Counted from the stretch's first letter, positions 14,771-25,689 are shown. The stretch is DNA of 36,228 bases from an uncultured Collinsella sp. (GCA_900759565.1 CAAEVV010000035.1:1-36228), one strand, 5' to 3'. Program-made: numbers and translations. Notes: generated from the sequence alone by a model not told the origin.

Positions 14771-17221
14771 CTAAATCAGCCTAAAATGCTCGAGCGCCGC
14801 AACGACACCGTCGTGATCGACGGTGTCGGTCACGTAATCGGCCTTATCCTTGAGATAGTCCGGTGCATTGCCCATGGCGATACCGACATCGACGGCGTTC
14901 ATCAGCGAGACGTCATTGCTGGCGTCGCCGATGCCGTATACGGTTCCGTGGTGGGGATCGAGGGCGTCGAGTACAGACTGGATGCCCCCGCGCTTCGTGC
15001 ATTCGCGGGGCGAGATTTCGGTTACCTCGAGTTCGAGCTCGTTAAAGCACAGCAGCGGCTCAAGTGCCTTATCTTGAGCGATGTGGTTGGCGAGCGATGT
15101 AGACATCAAGATCTTGTAGACACTGTAATGTTGCAGCTGCGTGACTGCGTCGCCCAGGGTGCGCGCGTATCCGGGGGCATCGGGGGCATCGGCACTCATG
15201 CGCACGACGCCGTTGAGGCCCTCAAAGCGGATGACCTCGCCCGATTGCTCAAGGTAGGGGGCAAGACGCTGCAGCATACTGGGCGTCATCGACAGATCGC
15301 GAATTGCGTGTCCGTTGATCTCGGCGTAACCGCCCGCAAGACAGACGATGCCGGTCCAAGGCAGCTCAAGAAGTTTGGGGTGGATGCAGCTCAGGGTGCG
15401 TCCCGTGCAGATAAAGGCCATGTTGCCGTTGGCGACAAACTCGCGGATTGCCTGCGAAACCGCCTCGTTGGGATAGGGGGAGAGGTCCCGCTCGTCTTCG
15501 GGAAGGTCTTGGGCGAGCCTGGGGTCTTGCCAGGCGAGCGTTCCGTCGATATCGAAGAAGCAAATATCGCCGCGCTTATGGGCTGCGCTGGCGGCAGGGG
15601 AGGCCGAGGTGGTGGGCACAAATTCCGGCTCGAGGCCCATGATCTGGTCAAAATGCTCTTTAACGCGGGGAACGGAGATGCCGATAATCACCTGGGCGGT
15701 CTTGCCCGTAATGATGAGGCCCTTGGCGCCCACCGCGACAAACGACGCGTTATCTGCAACGATGGAAGGGTCTGCGACCTCGACGCGCAGGCGCGTGGCG
15801 CAGTTGGTTGCGCCCACGATATTGCCAACGCCACCTAAAAGCTGAATTACCCGCTCAGCGAGGACGTGATCTTGATCGGATCGACTATTGACCTCGTCAT
15901 TAGGAGATTGCTCTTTGGCAAAGTCGCTTCCCGTTAAACAATCGATTGCCGCGCGATTGACGACATGATCCTCGCGGCCCGGAGTCTTAAGGTCATAGAC
16001 CAAGATGAGTGCTCGAAAACTAACAAAAAAGATGAGGCTAAAGGCAAGGCCAATACCGAGCGCCAAAAGATAGGCACCGGCATGCGTGCGCATGAGCGGA
16101 ATAAAGTTGAAGGCTGCCATCTCCATGAGGCCGCCCGAGAAGATGCCGACGATGCCAAAGAGATTCATGGTTGTGGCAAGGCAAGACGATAAGACGGCGT
16201 AGAGCAAAAAGAGCCCGGGGTGGGTGAACATAAAGAGAAACTCGAGTGGCTCGGTAACGCCGCAAACCACCGAGGCGATGATGGCGGGAACAAGGATGAC
16301 CCTGAGGCCGGCGCGGCGCTCTGGTTTTGCGGTGGAGTAGAACGCGGCTGCGATGGCGGGAAGGCCAAAGAGCTTGACCCAGCCGGTGGCGGTAAAACCG
16401 GCCCACGGCGCAAGCTCATTAAGGGGGCGCGTGCTATGGGAGAGGATGGGGAGCAAGCTGCTCCATGTGGCGTAGATGCCGTCGTTAATGACCAGGTTGT
16501 CGTAGTAGATTGGCATGTAGAGCAGGTGGTGCAGCCCCATGGGCTCGAGCGCTCGCTCCAAAAACACAAAGATGCCCACGCCAAAGGGGCCGACGCTCGT
16601 AAGTGCATGGCGCAGCGTTTCGGTCATTGCGTATACGGAGGGCACGATGGCGGCCGAGATAGCGGCAAGGGCAAACACGGCAAAAAAGCTGATGAGGTAG
16701 ACCAGCGAGGAGCCCGAGAAGGTGCCGAGCCAATCGGGAACCTTGGCATCGTAGAAGCGGTCATGGATGGCGACGACGGTTGCCGATACCACCAGCGGGC
16801 CGATAATGCCGGTGTCGAGTGTCTTGATGCCGTCGATGACGGTGATACCGTTGGCGGGGGTCAAAGATGATGGGTACTTAAGCCCAAGGTTGTCTCCGCT
16901 CAGCTTAATGATCTCGCTCAAAAAGAAGCAGTAGGTAAAATAGGCGACGAGAGCCTCAAGACAGCAACGAGCCGGTTGTTTTTGGGCAAGACCGATGGGC
17001 AGCGCTACGGCAAAAAGGAGCGGGAGGCGTTTAAAGACCGTCCACGAGCCGCGCTGGATGATGGTCCAAAAAACGTACCAAGGGGTTCCGTATACGGCGA
17101 GATCGCCGACGATGTCCGCAGTCGTTGCGAGAGCGGAGACGCCGACCATGAGGCCTGATATAGAAAACAGCATGGCGGGCGCGAACATTGCCCCGCCAAA
17201 GCGTTGGATTTTTTGCAGCAT
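14771..17221 (-). CDS. PTS EIIC-EIIB sugar permease fused to a HAD-family phosphatase
   Basis: A single 816-aa protein joins sugar import and a predicted phosphatase. Residues 1-~425 are a PTS EIIC of the glucose/maltose superfamily (FGGAMFAPAMLFSISGLMVG, about ten membrane segments, CGVTEPLEFLFMFTHPGLF). Residues ~455-540 are EIIB with the phosphorylated Cys474 in GATNCATRLRVEV. Residues ~555-816 are a Cof-type HAD hydrolase with all motifs: DIDGT (Asp557, Asp559), CTGRT, the Lys of CTKRGGI, and GIGDASNDVSLMNAVDVGIAMG. No EIIA domain is present. The ATG at 17221 is preferred, with GGAAGG 6 nt upstream. Import as sugar-phosphate followed by dephosphorylation would resemble the enterococcal MalT/MapP route; the substrate is inferred to be an alpha-glucoside from context. 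Confidence 0.9.
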   Translation of the reverse strand: MLQKIQRFGGAMFAPAMLFSISGLMVGVSALATTADIVGDLAVYGTPWYVFWTIIQRGSWTVFKRLPLLFAVALPIGLAQKQPARCCLEALVAYFTYCFFLSEIIKLSGDNLGLKYPSSLTPANGITVIDGIKTLDTGIIGPLVVSATVVAIHDRFYDAKVPDWLGTFSGSSLVYLISFFAVFALAAISAAIVPSVYAMTETLRHALTSVGPFGVGIFVFLERALEPMGLHHLLYMPIYYDNLVINDGIYATWSSLLPILSHSTRPLNELAPWAGFTATGWVKLFGLPAIAAAFYSTAKPERRAGLRVILVPAIIASVVCGVTEPLEFLFMFTHPGLFLLYAVLSSCLATTMNLFGIVGIFSGGLMEMAAFNFIPLMRTHAGAYLLALGIGLAFSLIFFVSFRALILVYDLKTPGREDHVVNRAAIDCLTGSDFAKEQSPNDEVNSRSDQDHVLAERVIQLLGGVGNIVGATNCATRLRVEVADPSIVADNASFVAVGAKGLIITGKTAQVIIGISVPRVKEHFDQIMGLEPEFVPTTSASPAASAAHKRGDICFFDIDGTLAWQDPRLAQDLPEDERDLSPYPNEAVSQAIREFVANGNMAFICTGRTLSCIHPKLLELPWTGIVCLAGGYAEINGHAIRDLSMTPSMLQRLAPYLEQSGEVIRFEGLNGVVRMSADAPDAPGYARTLGDAVTQLQHYSVYKILMSTSLANHIAQDKALEPLLCFNELELEVTEISPRECTKRGGIQSVLDALDPHHGTVYGIGDASNDVSLMNAVDVGIAMGNAPDYLKDKADYVTDTVDHDGVVAALEHFRLI

Positions 17222-17264
17222 GTTCTGCCTTCCGAATATCAAGGCGCGTTGCGCGTGGGGAAAC

Positions 17265-17396
17265 GTTTAAACAATGGATTCATTGTAGAGGACCAGACGA
17301 TTGTCGTACCGGCAGTTTTGAGCGAAACCGATTTGGGCATGACAGAAACCGTCAACGGTTAAATCCTGTCGCTTTACCGATATTCGGTTTAAACAA
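17265..17396. promoter_or_regulatory. Two GTTTAAACAA operator candidates between the PTS gene and its regulator
   Basis: The identical 10-mer GTTTAAACAA occurs at 17265-17274, 44 nt before the PTS start codon, and at 17387-17396, 54 nt before the regulator start. Each contains the palindrome GTTTAAAC. The two sites could serve both divergent genes. Confidence 0.55.
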
Positions 17397-17450
17397 CTTT
17401 AAGAAATGCTATCGTGCCTAGCCGGAAATGAATAATGTAGAGGTGAAACA

Positions 17451-18170
17451 ATGCCAAAAGCGATATACGAAGGAATCTACCGAGAAATACGCTCGCGCAT
17501 CATTAATGGGACCTATGCGTTTCAGGAGATGCTGCCAACCGAAGCCGAGCTGACCGCGGAGTTCGGATGCACTCGCAATACCGTCCGTCGCGCCTTGGGT
17601 ATGCTGGCCGACGGGATGTTTGTGCAGCCCATACACGGCAAGGGCGTGCGCGTTATTTGGCTTAAGGGCGAAACCGACATGTTGGGCGCACTCGAAGAGG
17701 TTGAGTCGTTTGGCGAGTTTGCAAAGCGCAACAATGCCGTTGCATCGACGGACGTTAAGTCTTTCGAACATCTGGTTTGCACCGAGCAACTCTCTCGTCA
17801 CCTGGGCTTTAAGGTGGGCGAGGAGTTGATTCGCGTAGTGCGTGTCCGAAGCCTCAACGGCAACGCGCGCCAAGTGGACCATGGCTATTTTTTGGCGTCG
17901 ATCGCCAAGGGCCTGACTCCCGAGATCGCGGCAGATTCTATTTACGGCTATCTGGAGCACAAGCGCGGTGTCAAAGTGATGGCGAGCCGTCGTACGGTGA
18001 GTGTCGAGCTCGCCAACGATGAGGACTGCAGCTATCTTGACCTCGGCAAATACAACTGCGTTGCCGTCATGGAGAGTCAGTCGTACACCTCGGATGGCAT
18101 CTTGTTTGAGGTGACGCACACTCGCACACACCCCGAGATCTTCCATTACCGCGTCAATTCCAAGCGATAG
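17451..18170 (+). CDS. GntR/HutC-family transcriptional regulator, TreR-like
   Basis: A 239-aa regulator with an N-terminal winged helix (YEGIYREIRSRIINGTY, LPTEAELTAEFGCTRNTVRR, HGKGVRVIW) and a C-terminal UTRA ligand-binding domain (about residues 95-235). The DNA-binding part closely follows the TreR pattern of trehalose operon repressors, whose effector is a sugar phosphate. It is divergent from the PTS-phosphatase gene and upstream of the ABC importer, and palindromes of one family lie near both, so it probably controls both. AGAGGTGAA precedes the ATG. Confidence 0.9.
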   Translation: MPKAIYEGIYREIRSRIINGTYAFQEMLPTEAELTAEFGCTRNTVRRALGMLADGMFVQPIHGKGVRVIWLKGETDMLGALEEVESFGEFAKRNNAVASTDVKSFEHLVCTEQLSRHLGFKVGEELIRVVRVRSLNGNARQVDHGYFLASIAKGLTPEIAADSIYGYLEHKRGVKVMASRRTVSVELANDEDCSYLDLGKYNCVAVMESQSYTSDGILFEVTHTRTHPEIFHYRVNSKR

Positions 18171-18209
18171 CCGGCTAGCTCGCAGCCTGACGAGACTCAT
18201 GGCCTCAAA

Positions 18210-18262
18210 GAGAAAACGCCCGGTCAAACCGACGGTACATCGGCTTGACCGGTCGTTTTCTC
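18210..18262. terminator. Bidirectional terminator after the GntR gene
   Basis: 18210-18227 pairs with 18245-18262 (18 bp, one mismatch), with an inner CCGA/TCGG pair. A-rich and T-rich ends (GAAAACG, CGTTTTC) allow function on either strand. Confidence 0.8.
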
Positions 18263-18281
18263 TGCATTCGATAACAAATAA

Positions 18282-18368
18282 TTGTTTATACAAAACTTGT
18301 CAAGTATCAAGTTGAAATTACCGTTCACCGAAGTTTTTCTACCGCTCTAGTAATACTTGTTCAAACAA
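18282..18368 (+). promoter_or_regulatory. Operator and promoter region of the ABC sugar importer
   Basis: Two palindromes of the same type occur: TTGTTTATACAA (18282-18293) and TTGTTCAAACAA (18357-18368). Between them are the perfect palindrome ACTTG-T-CAAGT (18295-18305) and a -10-like TAATAC (18351-18356) that abuts the second operator. A bound repressor would block initiation. No clean -35 box is seen. Confidence 0.5.
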
Positions 18369-18476
18369 CTAGCCAAATAGCGTATCGTTCAAATCAGCAA
18401 AAGGGGCAAAGTCCCCGAGCCAATCTCCGAAGGCGGCGGCAAAGGGTGCCGCCACGGTGTGAAAGGGTGGATTGTA

Positions 18477-19793
18477 ATGAAGAACGAAATGAGCAGAAGG
18501 CAGTTCCTGGGCTTTGCTGGTTCCGCGGCTGCAGTTCTTGGTCTGGGCCTCGTGGGTTGCGGTGGTTCTGCCGGCTCCGGCTCCTCTGCTTCTGGTGACG
18601 CTGCCGAGGTCTACTTCCTCCAATTCAAGCCCGAGGTCGACAAGGAGTGGAAGGAGATCGCCAAGGCCTATAAGAAGGAGAAGGGCGTCGAGGTCAAGAT
18701 CGTGACCGCCGCTTCCAACACCTACGAGGAGAAGCTTAAGTCCGAGATGTCCAAGAGCTCCGCTCCGACCCTGTTCCAGGTCAACGGCCCCACCGGTCTT
18801 AAGAACTGGAAGGATTACTGCGCCGACCTGTCCGATACCAAGCTCCGCGGTGAGCTCATTGATGACTCCCTGGCTCTGCAGTCCGACGGCAAGGATGTGT
18901 GCATCGACTGGGTTCAGGAGAGCTTCGGCATTATTTACAACAAGCAGCTGCTCGAGAAGGCTGGCTACAAGGCCGAGGACATCAACTCCTTCGACAAGCT
19001 GAAGGCTTGTGCCGATGACATCCAGGCCCGCAAGGACGAGCTTGGTGTCGAGGGTGCCTTCACTTCCGCCGGCATGGACGACTCCTCCAGCTGGCGCTAC
19101 ACCACCCACCTTGCCAACATGCCGCTCTACTACGAGTTTGAGAAGGAGCACAACCAGGAGGACGACGAGATCAAGGGTGAGTTCCTCGACAACTACAAGC
19201 AGATCTTCGACCTGTACATCACCGACTCCACCTGCGATCCTTCGCAGCTTGCTTCCAAGACCGGCGACGACGCCACCAACGAGTTCGCAACCGGCAAGGC
19301 CGTCTTCTACCAGAACGGCTCTTGGGCCTACTCTGACCTCGTCAAGGCCGGCATGACCGACGATCAGATTGGCATGATGCCGATCTACATCGGTGTTGAC
19401 GGCGAGGAGAACCAGGGCCTGTGCTCCGGCGGCGAGAACTACTGGTGCGTCAGTTCCCAGGCTTCCGAGGATGCCCAGAAGGCCACCGAGGACTTCATGT
19501 ATTGGTGCGTCACCGCTGACACCCCGACCAGCATCATCGCCGACAAGATGGGTCTGACCGCTCCGTTCAAGAGCGCCAAGGAGACCACCAACGTCTTCTC
19601 GCAGCAGGCCGTTGCCATGGCCAAGGACGGCAAGAAGACCGTCGCTTGGGACTTCGTCTACATTCCCTCCGAGGAGTGGAAGAAGAACCTCAAGCAGGCT
19701 CTGATTGCCTACGCTGCCGATAATAGCAAGTGGGACGGCGTCAAGAACGCCTTCGTCGATGGTTGGAAGACCGAGAAGGCCGCTTCCGAGTAA
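18477..19793 (+). CDS. ABC importer sugar-binding lipoprotein (Tat-type signal)
   Basis: A 438-aa extracellular solute-binding protein of family 1 (MalE-like). The N-terminus has a twin-arginine motif (SRRQFLGF) and a lipobox LVGC with Cys28, so it is probably exported folded and anchored as a lipoprotein. Conserved segments include EVDKEWKEIAKAYKKEKGV, GIIYNKQLLEKAGYK and FATGKAVFYQNGSW. Codons are strongly biased to C-ending forms, as expected for an abundant binding protein. The ATG at 18477 is chosen over an in-frame GTG at 18459. Its ligand is inferred as an alpha-glucoside or maltodextrin from the neighbouring malQ and glgP. Confidence 0.9.
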   Translation: MKNEMSRRQFLGFAGSAAAVLGLGLVGCGGSAGSGSSASGDAAEVYFLQFKPEVDKEWKEIAKAYKKEKGVEVKIVTAASNTYEEKLKSEMSKSSAPTLFQVNGPTGLKNWKDYCADLSDTKLRGELIDDSLALQSDGKDVCIDWVQESFGIIYNKQLLEKAGYKAEDINSFDKLKACADDIQARKDELGVEGAFTSAGMDDSSSWRYTTHLANMPLYYEFEKEHNQEDDEIKGEFLDNYKQIFDLYITDSTCDPSQLASKTGDDATNEFATGKAVFYQNGSWAYSDLVKAGMTDDQIGMMPIYIGVDGEENQGLCSGGENYWCVSSQASEDAQKATEDFMYWCVTADTPTSIIADKMGLTAPFKSAKETTNVFSQQAVAMAKDGKKTVAWDFVYIPSEEWKKNLKQALIAYAADNSKWDGVKNAFVDGWKTEKAASE

Positions 19794-19824
19794 GCAGTTG
19801 CTGCCCAAGCTATCTGATTAGCGA

Positions 19825-19860
19825 CAGGGGGCGGGCAGACGTTGGTTTGCCCGCCCCCTG
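19825..19860 (+). other. Intercistronic hairpin after the binding-protein gene
   Basis: A perfect 13-bp stem (19825-19837 with 19848-19860) has no T-run. It fits an mRNA-stabilising or partial-termination hairpin that raises binding protein over permease, as at malE-malF in enterobacteria. Confidence 0.7.
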
Positions 19861-19880
19861 CATATTGAAAGGACCCTTTT

Positions 19881-20735
19881 ATGGGCAAAGCACTCAAGCG
19901 CTGGTGGCCGCTCTTTATGCTGCCCACGTGCCTGGCGTTTATGATCGGGTTCGTGATCCCTTTTATCCAGGGCTTCTATCTCTCGTTCTGCCAGTTTATT
20001 ATCATTAGTAACGCGCACTTTGTCGGTATCGAGAACTACGTGCGCGCGCTGTCCGATCCGCAGTTCTCCACGTCGTTCTTCTTTACCGTGGCGTTTGCCT
20101 TCCTGTCGACGGTGCTCATCAACGTGATCGCCCTGGCCATTGCGCAGGCGCTCACCCGCAAGGCGCTCAAAGGCACCAACATCTTCCGTACGATCTTCTT
20201 TATGCCTAACCTGATCGGCGGCATCGTGCTGGGCTACATTTGGCAGATTCTGATCAACTGCCTGCTCTCCAACGTGGGCGCCCAGCTCATCGCTCTTAAC
20301 TCTGCTGCTGGCTTCTGGGGCCTTATCATCCTGACCCTGTGGCAGCAGGTCGGCTACATGATGATCATCTACATCGCTGGTCTGCAGTCCATTCCGTCCG
20401 ACTACATCGAGGCCGCCAAGGTCGACGGCGCTACGGCATGGCAGACGTTTTGGAAGGTTAAGATCCCTAACCTGATGCCGACCATCACCATCTGCCTGTT
20501 CCTGTCCATCACCAACGGCTTTAAGCTGTTCGACCAGAACCTCGCCCTTACCGGCGGCGCCCCCGCGCACTCCACCGAGATGCTCGCCCTGAACATCTAC
20601 AACACGTTCTATTCGCGTGCCGGTATCGCATGGCAGGGCATTGGTCAGGCCAAGGCGGTTATCTTCTGCATTCTGGTCGTGGCCATCTCCATGATCCAGC
20701 TTAAGGCCACGAGGTCCAAGGAGGTGCAGCAGTAA
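19881..20735 (+). CDS. ABC sugar importer permease 1 (MalF/UgpA type)
   Basis: A 284-aa inner-membrane permease with about six hydrophobic helices. The cytoplasmic EAA loop that contacts the ATPase reads EAAKVDGATAWQTFWKVKIP. The first segments (LPTCLAFMIGFVIPFIQGF) and the NLIGGIVLGYIWQ region are typical of family CUT1 carbohydrate permeases. GAAAGGA lies upstream of the ATG, just after the intercistronic hairpin. The stop overlaps the start of permease 2 by one base. Confidence 0.93.
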   Translation: MGKALKRWWPLFMLPTCLAFMIGFVIPFIQGFYLSFCQFIIISNAHFVGIENYVRALSDPQFSTSFFFTVAFAFLSTVLINVIALAIAQALTRKALKGTNIFRTIFFMPNLIGGIVLGYIWQILINCLLSNVGAQLIALNSAAGFWGLIILTLWQQVGYMMIIYIAGLQSIPSDYIEAAKVDGATAWQTFWKVKIPNLMPTITICLFLSITNGFKLFDQNLALTGGAPAHSTEMLALNIYNTFYSRAGIAWQGIGQAKAVIFCILVVAISMIQLKATRSKEVQQ

Positions 20736-21574
20736 TGAAACGCGATAAGGTTATCAACCGCGCGCTCTCGATTTTCTTTACGATCCTGTCGCTCGCGTGG
20801 ATCTACCCCGTGTTCATGATTGCGCTTAATTCTTTTAAGAAAGCGACCGCAATCAGCACCACCACGGCATTCGATTTGCTCACGCCCGAGACGTTCAACG
20901 GCCTCGCAAACTACATGCACGCCCTTAACGAGCAGGGCTTTGCCTCGGCATTTATGTACTCGCTCATCATCACGGTCACGTCGGTCGTGCTGATCTTGGT
21001 GTGCTGCTCCATGTGCGCTTGGTACGTGGTTCGTGTCAACAACAAGATCTCGAACTTCTTCTATTACCTGTTCGTGTTCTCGATGGTCGTGCCCTTCCAG
21101 ATGCTCATGTTCACGCTGTCCAATTTGGCGGACCGCATCGGCTTCAACACGCCGTTCAACATCTGCTTTATCTACCTCGGCTTTGGCGCGGGCCTGGCGG
21201 TCTTTATGTTCGCCGGTTTTGTAAAGAACATCCCGCTCGAGATCGAGGAGGCGGCCATGATTGATGGCTGCAACCCGGTCCAGGTGTTCTTTAAGATCGT
21301 CCTTCCCATCATGAAGCCCACCTATCTTTCGGTCGGCATCCTCGAGACCATGTGGGTCTGGAACGACTATCTGCTGCCCTACCTTACGCTCGACTCCACC
21401 AAGTACAAGACCATTCCTATCTTGATCCAGTACTTCCGCGGCGGCTACGGCCACGTCGAGCTCGGCCCCATGATGGCCTGCATCATGATGGTCGTTATCC
21501 CCATCGTTATCATGTACATCCTCTGTCAGAAGTACATCATCGACGGCGTGGTGGCAGGTGCCGTCAAGGGCTGA
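20735..21574 (+). CDS. ABC sugar importer permease 2 (MalG/UgpE type)
   Basis: A 279-aa permease partner with about six hydrophobic helices and an EAA loop EEAAMIDGCNPVQVFFKIVLP. The WIYPVFMIALNSFKK start, MVVPFQMLMF and MWVWNDYLLPYLTL segments match CUT1 permeases. TAATG coupling to permease 1 ensures equal synthesis. The heterodimer of the two permeases forms the membrane channel. Confidence 0.93.
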   Translation: MKRDKVINRALSIFFTILSLAWIYPVFMIALNSFKKATAISTTTAFDLLTPETFNGLANYMHALNEQGFASAFMYSLIITVTSVVLILVCCSMCAWYVVRVNNKISNFFYYLFVFSMVVPFQMLMFTLSNLADRIGFNTPFNICFIYLGFGAGLAVFMFAGFVKNIPLEIEEAAMIDGCNPVQVFFKIVLPIMKPTYLSVGILETMWVWNDYLLPYLTLDSTKYKTIPILIQYFRGGYGHVELGPMMACIMMVVIPIVIMYILCQKYIIDGVVAGAVKG

Positions 21575-21598
21575 TGCCGTAACTGTTTTGCAAGTTTC

Positions 21599-21625
21599 TG
21601 CGGCGCCCCTCAGCGCGGCGCCGCA
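21599..21625 (+). other. Intercistronic hairpin before the ATPase gene
   Basis: A perfect 9-bp GC stem (21599-21607 with 21617-21625) lacks a T-run. As with the first intercistronic hairpin, it is followed by CATAT-GAAAGG, which forms the next Shine-Dalgarno. Confidence 0.6.
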
Positions 21626-21642
21626 TATCGAAAGGTAGAGAC

Positions 21643-22842
21643 ATGGCCGAGATCGTTCTCAAACATGTTCAGAAGGTGTATCCCAACAACGAGTCAAAAA
21701 AGAAGGGCTTCTTTGGCAAAAAGAAGAAGACCGAGGAGAAGAAGCACAACCTCAAGGTTACCGAGGACGGTGTGCTTGCTGTAGAGGACTTCAACCTCAC
21801 CGTTCACGACCAGGAGTTCGTCGTCCTCGTTGGCCCCTCTGGCTGCGGTAAGTCCACGACGATGCGCATGGTCGCCGGCCTGGAGGACATTACCTCGGGC
21901 GATGTGCTCATCGACGGCAAGCGTGTCAACGATGTGGCGCCCAAGGACCGCGACATCGCCATGGTGTTCCAGAGCTACGCTTTGTACCCCAATATGACGG
22001 TGTACGAGAACATGGCATTTACGCTCGAGCTCAAGAAGGTTCCCAAGGACGAGATCGACCGCAAGGTTCGCTCTGCTGCCGAGATTCTGGGCATTACCGA
22101 GTACCTCGACCGTAAGCCCAAGGCGCTCTCCGGCGGCCAGCGCCAGCGTGTCGCTATCGGCCGCGCCATCGTGCGTGACCCCAAGGTCTTCCTGATGGAC
22201 GAGCCGCTGTCCAACCTGGACGCCAAGCTTCGTAACCAGATGCGTGCCGAGCTCATTAAGCTGCGCCACGAGATCAAGGGCACGTTCATTTATGTTACTC
22301 ACGACCAGACCGAGGCCATGACCCTTGGCGACCGTATCGTGGTCATGAAGGACGGCGTCGTCCAGCAGATCGCCACGCCGCAGGAGGTCTTCAACCATCC
22401 CGCGAACATCTTCGTCGCCGGCTTCATCGGCGTGCCGCAGATGAACTTCTTCGATGCCCAGCTGGTGCGCTCGGGCAACGGCTTTACCGTCAAGACCGAG
22501 GATATGAACGTGGCACTCGCCCCCGAGACTTGCGCTCAGCTTGCCCTCAACTGGGACGGCGGCGACGTGAAGGAGATTACGGCCGGCGTGCGTCCCGAGC
22601 AGATCCTGCTTGCCGACAAGGACGAGGAGGGTGCGCTCCAGGGCACCGTCGAGGTGACCGAGCTCATGGGCTCGACCGAGCATGTCCACGTGACCGCTCC
22701 CGACGGCCAGTTTGTCCTGATTATCCCCGTCGTCGACCTCGAGGCCAAGGGCGCGCTCAAGGCTGGCGACACCATCTGGTTCAAGTTCGAGAAGAACGCG
22801 ACCCACCTCTTCGATAAGGTCTCTGGCAAGAACCTTATCTAG
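21643..22842 (+). CDS. ABC sugar importer ATPase (MsmK/UgpC/MalK type) with Lys-rich insert
   Basis: A 399-aa ATPase that powers the two permeases. Walker A is GPSGCGKST, the Q-loop region is MVFQSYALYPNMTV, the signature is LSGGQRQRVAIGRA, Walker B is VFLMDEPLSNLDAKL and the switch His is in VTHDQTEAM. A C-terminal OB-fold regulatory domain follows (from about residue 245). Unlike MsmK/UgpC proteins, residues ~14-43 hold an insert with ten lysines (SKKKGFFGKKKKTEEKK) between the first two beta strands. ATPases of this type can serve several importers. Confidence 0.95.
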   Translation: MAEIVLKHVQKVYPNNESKKKGFFGKKKKTEEKKHNLKVTEDGVLAVEDFNLTVHDQEFVVLVGPSGCGKSTTMRMVAGLEDITSGDVLIDGKRVNDVAPKDRDIAMVFQSYALYPNMTVYENMAFTLELKKVPKDEIDRKVRSAAEILGITEYLDRKPKALSGGQRQRVAIGRAIVRDPKVFLMDEPLSNLDAKLRNQMRAELIKLRHEIKGTFIYVTHDQTEAMTLGDRIVVMKDGVVQQIATPQEVFNHPANIFVAGFIGVPQMNFFDAQLVRSGNGFTVKTEDMNVALAPETCAQLALNWDGGDVKEITAGVRPEQILLADKDEEGALQGTVEVTELMGSTEHVHVTAPDGQFVLIIPVVDLEAKGALKAGDTIWFKFEKNATHLFDKVSGKNLI

Positions 22843-22910
22843 GCCCGGTGCATCCAGGCCCTCCCTTTGGGCGACTGCGGTATTGCCATCCTTTTGCCGC
22901 GGTCACATAT

Positions 22911-22955
22911 AAGGCTCCCCTCCCGTCCACTGGGCGAGAGGGGAGCCTTTCTTTG
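22911..22955 (+). terminator. Terminator of the ABC importer operon
   Basis: A perfect 12-bp stem (22911-22922 with 22938-22949) is followed by TTTCTTTGT. It lies 70 nt after the ATPase stop. Confidence 0.9.
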
Positions 22956-22980
22956 TGTTGGGCCGTTCATCTGCCGGTTT

Positions 22981-23278
22981 GTCTTGATCTGTAACAGGAG
23001 GAGGGCCAAATTGGGTCTAGATGTTACAGATTGAGACAGCATCGAGCTGCCTATCCTTTCATCTCGATCTGTAACACGGGAGGCTGATTTCGGCAGCTAC
23101 CTGTTACAGAACGAGATTGTATTAGCCGGCTTATCCTTTTGTCTCGATCTGTAACAGTAAGGGCGGATTTCAGACGTTAGATGTTACAGATTGAGATAAA
23201 CCCTAGGGAAAGGACCGGTTTGTCTTGATCTGTAACAGGTAGGGCCGTTTTCGCCGAGTAGGTGTTACAGATTGAGAC
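22981..23278. repeat. Four tandem 57-nt hairpin units, 80-81 bp period
   Basis: Units at 22981-23037, 23061-23117, 23141-23197 and 23222-23278 are each exactly 57 nt: a 16-nt arm of type GTCTYGATCTGTAACA, a 25-nt variable centre and a 16-nt arm TGTTACAGATYGAGAC. The starts are 80, 80 and 81 bp apart. Arms pair almost fully as RNA (G-U allowed); unit 2 replaces the outer G-C pair with A-T. The centres differ but each has a short inner stem around a T/A-rich loop (for example GCTG-ATTTCGG-CAGC in unit 2). The 23-24 nt spacers share TATCCTTT or CCGGTTT. No coding potential is visible. Confidence 0.9.
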
Positions 23279-23314
23279 GATTTTGTCGAGGCGGGCCACG
23301 GGCAACACGCGGGC

Positions 23315-23350
23315 AAAAAAGCGGAGCCGCGTTGCCGCGACTCCGCTTTC
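23315..23350 (-). terminator. Terminator of glgP
   Basis: On the minus strand, AAAGCGGAG and CTCCGCTTT enclose an inner CGCG/CGCG stem and are followed by T residues (23320-23315). It lies about 25 nt after the glgP stop. Confidence 0.88.
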
Positions 23351-23375
23351 AAGAGGATGGGTAAAGAAAACGAAA

Positions 23376-25643
<2,268 letters not shown>

Positions 25644-25689
25644 GTTTTCTCCTGTGATGGGTTGTTTCATGTCTGCAATTCATAAGAAG

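Noticed and set aside
22981..23278. CRISPR array
   Set aside because: Repeats occur as dyad pairs around short centres, the inter-unit segments are similar to one another, there are only four units and no cas genes are nearby.
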